Positions 52,861 through 64,000 of a DNA stretch of 64,000 bases are shown piece by piece (position 1 is the stretch's first letter; every line of letters begins with the position of its first letter). The notes under the pieces were generated by a model that was not told the DNA's origin, made no database searches, and saw nothing but the letters and a program-made list of their open reading frames with translations. The stretch comes from Hyperoplus lanceolatus (taxonomy: Eukaryota > Chordata > Actinopteri > Uranoscopiformes > Ammodytidae), in NCBI GenBank assembly GCA_026929865.2, contig CM049400.1:19036501-19100500 (forward strand), read 5' to 3'. Made by a program: the position numbers and the translations under genes.

Positions 52861-53984
52861 AGGTGTGTACGTGTGCTTGTGTCTATGTGTGTCTGCAGCT
52901 CGTGCGTTTTTCGTGTGGTTGTTTTACGAGCGCACCAACAAAATCAGCACGTTTTAACGGTATGTCCGCTTCAGTCGGCAAAGGCAGCGGGTTTAGGTTT
53001 GAAAACTGGAAACTAACTGGAGAAAGAGAAGACGGAGGAGAGAGAGAATGAAATTGCAAAATACAAACTCTTGTTTCATTGTCCCCTTTTGTTACAGCGC
53101 ATGACTGCAGTCGACGGGACAGTGAAGAACACACTTTGGGGTTGTTGTACAGCATGTACATTTACTTTGGAGCAGAACGATTTATTTGACACTTTGTAGG
53201 CTACTTTGGGAGAATAATAGCAGAAGGAAGGAAAACTACTGCGTTTATTATTCCTAGTGTTTCAGGTATTCAGAGAAGATGTGGTGGGGCCCACTCATGG
53301 TATTGCTGTTGCCTGTAAACAACTCTTATAAAATATATATATAACAAAGACAAAACTATCAATTTATTCCAAATCAGCTGTTTCTTAAAGGCATTTACAT
53401 AATGACTTGCTATGTTTTCCTTATTTGTCACATTATCTTGCACATAGTAGCCTAATGTGATAGTTATTATTGACAAGAGGCATTTGACATTGGTGAAACA
53501 AAAGGCATGGAGAGTATATGTTATGGATGGGCTGCTGTATCTGAATTCATCATGAGTGAGTAATAGCACATGAATGGCTGCTGCCTCCTGTGTCAGAGCA
53601 CATGGCCTCAGTCAGAGCTGACACATTGGCCTGTGCTGTCAAGGCACACAGGCCAACTGTCATCTGAAGAGGTGTTTGTGTGTCTTATTTTTATTTTAGT
53701 TTTTTTCTCACAGTAACAGGTCTGCAAGTCTCAAAACCTATGCAGTTTCTTATCCATTGTTGCTTAAACTGCGTCGACAAGTCTCCCAGAGTTGATGTGA
53801 AACTTTAACGAGACCATTAGCAAACCATAGGGTTGAGTGGGTGTGTTGGCGGACGACTAGCAGCATGGCAAATCCAAGTTAGCAGCTTTTAGATGTGGAG
53901 TAGTTCAACTCTGGGCCATTGTTCTAGTGATGGTGTTAATGAGTAGCTTATGTTGTACTGTCTATGCAGGGCTTTCATTGAACT

Positions 53985-54106
<122 letters not shown>

Positions 54107-57004
54107 CAGGGGGGAGTGTCCCTCACATGTGTTACTCATTTCGAGGGGAGTTTTACATCTGTTTTCTGATCTTTGAACTCACTAGCCTCCCCTCTCTCTC
54201 TCTCTCTCCTGTCTCTCTTACTCGGTCTCTCCTGCTGTCTTCTGTTTCCCGTAAGGGCTGATGCTGTCAGTGTGTGTGTGTGGTGGGTGTTACAACTAAA
54301 ATCCTCTCTGCTCCATTATTACTGCACTCCAAGGGATTTAAATATGTGAATGAAATGGGTTTCCATTCTATAATGGCACGTGTCCATTAGTGGTTCTGGT
54401 GCGTTTCCCAGGCGTATCATTATAGAATCTACAGTCCATGTCAGAGACTCAACCTGACCTCAAGAGAAAAAATAAAAGTTAAGGTATTTGGGTCAGGAAT
54501 TGGTAGTGTGAGTCCAAGAGGGGTAACTAACGACCACATTGTGTGTGTTGACAGTATTATCTCCCACAGTCCTGCTGCTCCGTCTGTGGGCACACAATCT
54601 TCATTACTCAGCAGAACGCACTGATCCTTAAAGCCATACACAGCACGAGACACAGTGTTACTGTGTGTGTGTGTGTGTGTGTGTTTCTGTTTCATGATTA
54701 GGCTCTGTTCCCTCACAGACATTTTATTCACTGGAGGTGAACGACTACCTTGTATCAAATGTTTTCAAGTCTTTTTTCCCCTGTAACAAGCCTTCTAAAC
54801 AAAGTGTGAGGTTTCAGTGATTCTCTGTACTGAGAACGGAGCAAACAAGTCTCCACTCTGTCCTGCCAACATGGGAGACTTTGATTTGTGCGCTGTTTTG
54901 TTCCATTTTCTATGATCTAATATTGTGAGCCTGAGACTGGGCTGGGTAATGTTTTTAATTTTATAAACTTGTAAAAACATTCCCTTTTTCAATACCTTAT
55001 TTGGATGAATAACGTGGTTTCTGCTGAACCATTTATTTTCTTAATTTAACAAAACAAGCCAAACTTATCTAATACAGCATTGCTCAATGTTGTCTTAACT
55101 CAAACATACAAGTCAGGCCAAAGTACACTTTATGAAATAGAACAGTGACCTTCTTGCGGAAAAGAGCTATGGATGGCTGATCAGGGTCTGCTTGATTTAC
55201 TTCAAGACTGTTTCCTAAAAGCAAACCATAAATATCGGAGAAAGCATTTGATGCAAACTATTTTTTTTTGTTAACTTCATACTTCAAGCACATTCCATTT
55301 GGTGCGACAGACCTGTGTGAGCATGGATGTTGTGCAAACACAAGTGATGCAATCACAGCATCCCACAACAGGACAAAGGATCTGTTTACACCGCGCCACA
55401 GTTTTGTTGCCATGGTTTTAGATTATGATGTCACGGTTAGGGTATTAAGTTTCCTGATATGAGCTGGTGTGGGATGGATGGTGGAGAGGAGTGTGTTCAT
55501 GTTTCTGTCTCTTTGGTTTGTGTGTGTCTGAAAATCCAACTGAAAGTCAGACATGCAGAGGCTTGACTTACTTTGTTTGAGTAGGTTCAGGACTTGATGT
55601 TGATTTACTCAAAAAGGATAGATGAGAACAAATGCGTTAAGACTAAAACACACACACACACCCACACACACCTACAGAAACTCTGCTTCTCAAGGAATCA
55701 CATTGATTTTCCTGCTGTTATGCTGTAGCTTCAATCTCAGTAAACCGCCATTACTGTGCTGACCACTTTGTGTAGTCTTGAAAGAATGGATGAGACACAC
55801 AGGCATGGACGCACACAGACTCTAAATGCTTTCCTCCTTGCGGCTTGTTAGGTTGAACTATAGAGAGATTCGGAAGCTGCATGAATTGGATTAAGCCCTT
55901 CGTAAGTCTGCATCAAGATATATGATCCTGTCTTTTTACAAACGCAAACGGGAACACACGCCAACATAAGAACAGACCCATTTCTCTCTGCTCCAGCCTG
56001 AAGCAAGCCGGACCTTCAGAATGTAATACCCGTATAGGCTTCGGAAAGTTTCATCAGACAATGAAACCACATGATTGCCTACTGTCCTCACTAAAAATAT
56101 GCTTGTACATAACTGTATGTTGTGTCATGTCAAGCATAAAGCATGGAATCAGAGAGAACAAAGGCTCTTCATGTGGTCTGTTTTTTGAAAACATGGTTAC
56201 CTCGTTTGTGTGTGTGTCTGTGTGAGTGTGTGCGACCAGCTTGAACCCCTGTCTGTCTGTCTGTCTGACTGTAGATTATCCGGTTGCCCAAGGTAACAGT
56301 TGTTTTTGTGGGGTTTCTACACTAGCGTGTAAACAAAGGAGAACCTCCCAAATCCTCCCCAGTCTGCTCCCCGGCCAATGAGAGTTGAGCTCCCGTCCGG
56401 GCTCAGCCAGTAGATGGCGAGCAGGGGCGTGACTAAACTCCAAAAGGGAAAAACAGCAGTAAAGCACAAAGCTTTGAATCTGGAACTGGAACAGACAGCA
56501 GAGCCGTAACAAAGACTCCTTCCTTTATGACTGAAGGACACTTCACACTGCCGAGCCAGACATAATTGCTATGGCTTTTTTTCCACTTTATGGCTTATTA
56601 CACCACTAAAAAGAGACAGCTCTTGGAACTGCATTTAAAGGGCTGACATGTGTGAGGAATGTGCAGTATACTATGGACACATGTTTACATCTCTGTGAGG
56701 AGGAGCCACTTGAGAAACGCATGTGCTCCGCCTGTAATTTGTCTTGTGGGGCTGGAGTCAGTGCATGTGTTGTGCATCTGTTTCTGTCCACTTGTTCTCC
56801 TCAGGCATATACATATACATTCAGGACCATGTGTCTGTGTCAGCTGTGAGAGGGTATAGACCAGCCTTTTGTATTTGACTGACAGGTGTGACCCCAAACT
56901 GTACCCCCTCACCAATTATTCAGAACATGTGTTCAGAATACAGCGCGAGTAAGCACTTTGATTTTACCCATTTAAAGTAAAGGAAAAGCGCTGTTTCTGT
57001 AGCT

Positions 57005-57202
<198 letters not shown>

Positions 57203-58726
57203 GACTCGTATGCTATTGTGTTACCCGAAACAATAATCACTTTGCAGGTTCATCACATTCCTACAGTGTGACTCAACGTGGTGTCTGGGCCTTTTCAATC
57301 CATCCCATTCATTCTGGAATCTGCCTCAGCCTGGGGCTCAAAACGTTTGCGACAGCACTGCACATGATCTACCGCGTGTCAAATACAGGCTGTCAATACA
57401 GGCATGGTTAAAAGTCAAAGGAAGAATGTTCAGTTTGTGTTTATCATGTTAACAGTGAAAAGTGTCCAAACACATTGGGGCGCCTTGTCAACTGACAGAT
57501 CTGAGTACTACTCGCTTATATTGCAATCAACTCTTAAAAGCCAGATATTGAAGCAATTAAACCTGTGTTGGAATCAGACGAGATCAAATGCAGCCACTGT
57601 GGTGATCCAAGAGACATGAAGTGGGCATGGGAAGCCGCATAGTTATAGATTTGAAGGAACAACATTTTCCAAATTTATATTTTCAAGCCAGTTACACATC
57701 ACTATTAGAAACAGAGTCCAGTTGGTTTATAATCACAACCAAAGCGATGAATTTGCTTCTTATTTTTCACTTTTTAAAATGAAAGCTTACTTGTCCAGAA
57801 TATAGCCATGAGAAGTACAAGTTGTTAAGGTTCCTATAATTCTGCTGGTCATCCAAACTGATAATGTACAACAAAGGTGTTTGTGTGACAATTAAAACTC
57901 CAGTTTTTCACATCCTCAACTTAAGTTTCTAATTAATGTCCTCCTGAGCCCTGCAGAGCTTAAGACAAAGAAAACCTTTTTTAAGTAAGCATTGTGTAAC
58001 CAGAAACGAGGGAAACTAAATTCAAAGGAGAGAGTTGCAGTAGTTCGGATGTTTTTGTATGAACTGGCAGTAATGAGATTGGGTGGGTATTTTCTTTTCA
58101 TCATGTGTAGAGCCGCCTAGTACTCCCCTAATGACATAAGGGTTTGAGAAATTATACACAGATACAAACACAGCGTAGCTAACGTCTAACAGCCCCCTGC
58201 CTCCCACATGATGCACTTTCAGGGTTTTTCCTGGCTCAGAATGGGCCTTTGGGGGGTCAGTACGCGACCGACTTTTTTTGGGGTCGCGACAGTAAAGGCA
58301 AACGGTTTGTGTATTTTAAGAGGGGTGTTGGGTTGGGAGAGGGGAGTTTCTGTCCAGCTCAAGAGCATTTCAGTCAGCCTGTCAATCACTGCGTTACCAT
58401 AGAGCTCACTGACGCTTATGAAATCACAATAAACAACCTGTAGATATGAAGTCAAAATACTAATAATGACTAGGCCTACCTGTTTAATACTTTAATTGAT
58501 CTAAACCATGGAAGAAGGTAGGGCTGCTCGATTATGAAAAAATCATAATCATGATTATTTTGAGTAATCACATTGTGTTATCACGATTATTAAAGACAGT
58601 TAATCATTGATTTAAGAACATTATGCATTTATTTTACTTTTAACAAGGTTTTTTTCTAAAAACACCATGACTTTGGACTTTAAACAAAGGCCTAATTGAA
58701 CTGAAAACAGGGAGAATAGAAATAGG

Positions 58727-60919
58727 CAAGGGCGTAGGAACCGGGGGGGACGGAGGGGACGTGTCCCCTCCAATATTGGAAACAGGCGCATTTGACCCCC
58801 CCAAAAATGATACCGCAAGGAGAAAAATATTTGATTTTGAAAATGCTTTTATTTTGAAAGCGCAACACAGCTTCTTGTCACCGGCCTCCTAAATGTGTTT
58901 GTTTTGCCCCGAACCAAGCCTTTAAGGTAGCGCGCAGGGTTGGGAGTTTAGGCATTCAGGCGGGAGTGCCCATTGGAGTGCTTTAACGCAGCGCTGCCTA
59001 GAAGGCTGCGTTGAGGGCACACAACACCAGTAGAACGCTACTCGGTTACTTTTTTCACACGTTAACCTGTTCTTTCTGTTAGTAAATGCTCTGCGCAAAA
59101 GCTCATTCACTTCCTACTTCATCCAAACCGACTTAAACAGCTCTCTGTGTATCGTATCGCTAATTTAAGCCTGTAAACAAACCTAGTGCTGAGTCCGCCT
59201 CTCTCATGCTGCTGCTGGCACATCAGAGGTTCACTGCTTCTGAACGTTACCCAGCATGCGCTCTCTAAAAGCCTTCTGCTCTATGGGCTCGGGCTGCCTA
59301 CTGTAAATATGGGTTTTCAGGTCGATGCAAGGTGCGATTTTTTAAAAAAGAAAAGAAAAAAGGGTGACGTTTTTATTCATGAAACATTTGGAAACTAAAC
59401 TTGCAAGAATTAAATCTCCCACACATTAACATTCAAAGTATGATTCAGTGTTTCCCCCACGTTCACACAGCAGCGGCGCGCCACCGCTGCTATATTTTCT
59501 CCGCCACTATTAAAATCCTCCTCCACATTATTATTCTACTTTTTTTCTTTCTTTTTTTTTGGTACGTAGGCCTAGCTCATTTTAGAAACGGGGCAATGCC
59601 TAACATAAACGCTGTCCATGCGTCGGAGGTGAATGTAACTTACTCGGCGGAAAACAGAAACTAACGGAGGGGATCGGCTCACTGTAGAGTCCCTTTCGTC
59701 GCGCTGTCAGTTTTCCGTCAGGGCTCTGTGTATCCGGGCTCGAGACATACAAACAGATCGCGGAACATTCACTAACGAAACAGTTAGTGGCTGAGCGAAG
59801 AATGTGGACTACTGTAGGCAACTGGTGCAAATTCCACAACTCATTACTTGTGTTACAGTTTTGTACAATATGTATTCATTTATATTTGGCTGCTCCACCA
59901 GTTAAGTTTCAGTTTCGTTTTTCATCTCCGTGTCGGACAGCTGTTCGCTCAGCTGATGGGCTCGAGCCTCACGGAGCAGACAGCGGGAGTCAGTCTAAAG
60001 TCAGCGATGATCACTCTCGCAAATCAAAAAGCTAAATTATAAAATAAAGCTATCTCTTCCTCCCTCTGTCTGTCTGTATAGGGCCTATATTTCTCTCTCC
60101 ACTGCACACACACTGAACCTCTCCTCACTAGTTTTAAGGAAGCAGAAGGAGGATTATACCCTCATTTTGCACTTTTAAATATTAGAAGATTGCAGGCAAG
60201 TAAAATAGGCAAATCATTTTCTGTGTTGTGGCATTTTGTTTTTAAATATTCGTTTCTATACAAAAATGTCAAAATCTGTAAGTAAAGACAAAAAAAGGCA
60301 AAGTTGCAACACCAATAATCCCATCTATCTGAATAGTAATTAGTGCATATTCTCCTCTCAAAGTGCACTAGATCAATGCATTAAAATGTAAAGGGACCCC
60401 CCTAAGACGTTCAGGGACCACGCCACCGCTGCTGAAAAAAATCCTGCGGGAAACACTGTGATTGCATATCATATATACTGATTGTTGTTTGTTTTTTTAC
60501 ATTGGATTTTTTTTCTTGTTATTTTACTACTTTTGTCTGGAAAATTCCTTAATATCAGTGTTTCTGCATAAGTGGATTTTCAATTCATAGATATGGTGAT
60601 ATTTCATCAAGTTCTGAGGTGTCTTTGTGAAGGGATTCAACAGGTGTTATGCAAATTATTCTGTATATTTGATCTATTTATTATTTTCAAAGCAAATTTG
60701 AAAATGTCATATTTTTGCTTTCCATGGAAGGTGGCAGATGGTTGTTATACTGCTGTGGAAAGCTTCTGGTAGTAGTGCTATCATGGTAACCCCCCCCCGC
60801 CCCCAGCTGTGCCAAAAAGCAGGCGCAGAGATCTTGCAAGGGCAAAAAATGTCCGCTCGCACGCTCAGCACGCGCTCGCTTGTGTCCCCCCCAATGTTAA
60901 ACTCGTTCCTACGCCCCTG
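58727..60919. mobile_element. middle hAT element with perfect 8-bp duplication gaaatagg
   Basis: Ends CAAGGGCGTAGGAAC and, inverted, CAGGGGCGTAGGAAC. The octamer gaaatagg flanks both (58719-58726 and 60920-60927). Inner edges share a tgtcccc motif. No intact transposase. Confidence 0.85.
59446..60458. mobile_element. inner element of the nest (CAGTGTTTCCC ends)
   Basis: CAGTGTTTCCCCCACG at the left and CCTGCGGGAAACACTG at the right are followed inwards by a shared gcgccaccgctgct-type stretch. Flanked by tgatt on both sides. Non-coding, about 1 kb. Confidence 0.72.
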
Positions 60920-61787
60920 GAAATAGGCTAAATAAGTGAAACATATTTTTAATAATTTAATAAAAATATGTCAAAATAAAAATAACCAGTTGTAAATGGT
61001 GTTGATAGGGCACGTCTTTTGCTAGCATTGAATGTAAGGGCATGATTTATTTATGTCATGGAGCTGGCTGGATAGGCAGTTGCATTGTAGTGTTGACAGT
61101 TGTGGTGGCAAGAGTCAGGAGCTTTAAACTTCCTGTGTTTTTATTCATTGATTGCTTGGTCATAGACCACTATGACTCGACTTAAAGTGAATAAACAAAT
61201 TGGTCGGGATGTTTAAAGGTGCAGATCAGGTCGTATAGCCTATCACTTTTCTTTCTCTCTCTCTGTCTCTCGGTCGCGTATGTCATGTTACTCGCGTGTC
61301 CGCGCGTGACAAATCTTGCACATTATTTTAGTTTGTTGTGAGTCTGAAGTGTTTTCAGACAACACAATTAGTTTTACCTTTATTCTCGTCATCTAGAAGT
61401 TTTTCAAAACACCCGGCAATGCGCAACATCTCCCTCGTACTCTCTGGACTAGCCGTTAGCGAAACTATCAGGTGAGGGAGGGGCCGAGCTGAGCTCACGG
61501 CTGAAAGGGTTTGCTGCATTTATGAGCCTGCATGCCCCGGCGAGCGGAACAATGATAGTTTAATAACGATTATCCCCGACCTGATTTCTTTTTTTACAAC
61601 TGAGATTGCAAGTAATATGACTGGAATGGCGCGGAAATGGAAACACATTTGGAGCCGTTTTAAGTAGATTTTTATTTATTTATCTATATAATAAAAAAAA
61701 ACACTTTGGCGCTGAGGATTTTCCTTTGGGGGGCGCTAAAAATCCTTTGGCGGGCGCCAAAAAATTTTGAATGCAGGAAAAACCCTG

Positions 61788-63360
61788 CACTTTGTGTTGT
61801 GTTATGCTATCCTTTCATGGTGTGGCTGATGTTTGTGCCTTGGCTCGCTTCTGTGCTTTATGAACCCCTAAAACACTACTCACCAATTTTAAAATCCAGT
61901 ACCCCCCACTCCCCCCAGCGTCTCCCCAGTGACATGATAGTAGCCTACTTTGGGAGCAGGGCTGGGTGTTTTAAGAGGTCAGTACATGATGACTGATGAG
62001 GCCCCCCAAATTCCCCCAGCTCCTCTTGTTCTCCTCTGTTCCAGACTCACACTATGAGGCAGGAAATACAAAACAGATATCTACCCCTGAACTTCAGAGC
62101 TTGACTAAAGATCACATCACATCTTCATGCATCACTCACTCTATCTACTGTAGAGCCTTAGTAAATGTATATCTGTGCCATTTACTCAATTGCAGTGACA
62201 AGAATTTAACTTTGAGTTTGCTTAGGGTACATACAGAAACACATTCATGGTATGTTTGTATGTAAGTGCTAATACAACACAGAGTGCCATTTGTACTGGG
62301 ACATTATTTTGCCTAGACATGCTTTAATAGCACTAGTATGAAAACAAATACCGGGACTGTGAGTATGATACTTTTCTTTCTTTTTCTGTGATTCAGACTT
62401 TTGTAGGTGTGAGTGAGAGGAGGCCTTACAATTATTTGAGTGATTCTCTACTGCGCATGTACGTACGTACATAGCCACTCTCTACCCACCATGATTTAGG
62501 TGATCGTAACGGGGGAGCTTGTAAATGAGCACGTAGGATCCGGGAAATGAGCTCATTGTCACTACTCGGGCCCCCCATTTCTCTACTTCTCCTTCACTTT
62601 TTCTGTCACTTTCTCTCTCACACACACATGCACACAAAAACATCCGAACAACCCTGCTCTCCTTCCCCCACTGCTGTGTGTGAAAAGCTCATCTATTTGG
62701 GTTTTAATTAGGGCCTCCTTTAGTTATGGCTTGATTGGCCGCTTCCAGAACAGAAAGACTATGGAGACACACATTAAGATCTGTCCAGCTTGTAGCACAC
62801 AGTGAGGGGGAAAGGGTGGGTGTGCGTGAGAAAGAGAAGAGAGACAGAACGGGGTGTGGGGGTTGCTTTAGGGGTATTAATGACGCAATTTCCCCTGAGG
62901 GGGGGGACCTCCCATCTGTGAGTGGAAGAGACAGGATCTGGCCCAAAAAAAGGAAGAAAAATAAGCGAGATTGAACAAGATGAACTATTTAGGGCAAGAG
63001 GGACATGTCAGAACAAGAGCGGATATATACTGTGACAGTTTCAAAGCTGATCTGTTTTTTTCACATATGTATGCATTTTAGGACTGGCCCGAATACCATT
63101 TTACAGGCTTCGAATACTCGTTGGATTTTTCGAGAGAGTATTCGAATACTCGTTCTAAAAAAACACACCATCAAACCAACATTGATAATGCCAATGTACT
63201 CACTGAAACCCAGTGTGTGAGCTGAGACAGCAAGCTGCGTAGTTTGTTGATGCTTTAATAACTTTCGAACGGTAATAAAGTCGGAGTTCCTTACTTTTTC
63301 CCCGTGGAAGCGAACAGCTGTTGTTCCGTTCCAAATCAGCTGTCCTCTGCGCCATCATAA
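61788..63360. other. non-coding stretch at the right side
   Basis: No gene recognised. Near 63085-63160 are repeats of tattcgaatactcg, a motif of a common fish MITE end. Confidence 0.4.
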
Positions 63361-63369
63361 CCCGTACAG

Positions 63370-64000
63370 GGCTGGGTTGCACCAACTGGGCATAGGCCTG
63401 GTCTTAACTGCGCCTGGTCGTAACTTGGCATTCTAAGTCCGACCTAACCGTTACGCCGGTTGCACCAACTGGGCTTAGACTAGGCGTAAATCCTACTCCT
63501 GGTCAGGGGCAGGCGTAAAGTAAAAATTCTAAGCTGTTTTTATAAAGCAAAGGTATGAGAGAATATGAGTAATGCTCGCGTAAAGAAATTGTGTGCCGCA
63601 CGTATACTCTCTCTCTCTCTCTCTCTCTCTCAAGATAATACGCCATACAGGTGTCTGCCTACCTGCTCTTCCTTTTTAATTATTGCGCATCAAGTTAACT
63701 GGTTACTCACGGTAGGCTACACATAAACAAATCAAAAACCAATAGCCTATCCCTAATGCCTTAATCACGTTATTTTATTTCACCTTGATGCACAGAGAGC
63801 CACCAAAAACGGGGTCGATCCCCGTCCAACGTTGATGTCTGGTCGCCTTAAAAGACATATATGTGTTAATACAGCGGACAATAATCCTGTAGAGCTATTG
63901 AGTAGTGTGACTGATCAGAAGTTGCTGCCGCACACACGTTTCGAGGCGATATAGCCCAGTTTAAACAGGCTGTGCGCGCTCCCACGGCTGAAATCACTTT
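63370..64000. repeat. tandem MITE-like ends, cut by the window edge
   Basis: ggttgcaccaactgggc occurs at about 63374 and again at about 63458, both followed by related tagnctnggtcttaac or tagactaggcgtaaa sequence. A (CT)n lies at 63606-63632. The other end is outside the window. Confidence 0.4.

Larger units (their letters stand above)
58220..61787. mobile_element. outer DNA element of a three-level nest (CAGGGTTTTTCCTG ends)
   Basis: CAGGGTTTTTCCTG at 58220 and its inverse CAGGAAAAACCCTG ending 61787 are flanked by cacttt on each side (58214-58219 and 61788-61793). The ends lead into matching ggcgc-rich and ttggcg stretches. hAT-like termini, but the visible duplication is 6 bp, not 8. No transposase seen. 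Confidence 0.7.

Overview
The window looks like teleost (ray-finned fish) nuclear DNA. It has one split vertebrate gene with GT-AG introns, a tRNA-derived SINE, a Rex-type LINE tail, many long (CA/TG)n microsatellites and densely nested DNA transposons. There are no bacterial features.

The main host gene is elapor2 (KIAA1324L family) on the minus strand. I could assemble 22 coding exons from 38434 down to 10773. Every junction keeps phase, and the total is 2997 nt: 998 codons plus a stop. The product is a type I membrane protein with a signal peptide, cysteine-rich repeats, a long ectodomain, one transmembrane helix and a short cytoplasmic tail. A second, unidentified gene lies on the plus strand to the right. 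It has two coding exons (42158-42616 and 45700-45769) and perhaps a separate CRE-containing promoter with a non-coding exon near 52.5-52.9 kb. Its remaining exons would lie beyond the window.

Layout. 1-3.6 kb: an inverted-repeat element carrying a SINE, then a small unknown ORF. 3.69-7.36 kb: a hAT-type element with a perfect 8-bp target duplication. A TTAA-flanked element is inserted in it and carries two small, convergent, intron-containing genes. 7.8-9.7 kb: palindromic and other MITEs. 10.2-38.4 kb: elapor2. Its intron 4 (18.96-23.70 kb) holds a three-level transposon nest. Its intron 2 (24.13-36.77 kb) holds a 10.9-kb element with ~0.9-kb inverted arms and a decayed gene, itself interrupted by a nearly complete LTR retrotransposon. 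38.4-58 kb: intergenic or intronic DNA with microsatellites and the unknown gene. 58.2-61.8 kb: three DNA transposons nested inside one another. 63.3-64.0 kb: more repeat ends, cut by the window edge.

The most notable element is the LTR retrotransposon at 27763-33836. Its pol order is protease, integrase, reverse transcriptase, RNase H. This is the copia-like order known in the Gmr1 group of Ty3/gypsy elements, and its Gag carries a SCAN-like capsid segment. The copy has one in-frame stop and one frameshift, but its two 361-bp LTRs are almost identical, so it is probably a young, inactive insertion. The other candidate of interest is the TTAA element with two convergent spliced mini-genes and no recognisable transposase.
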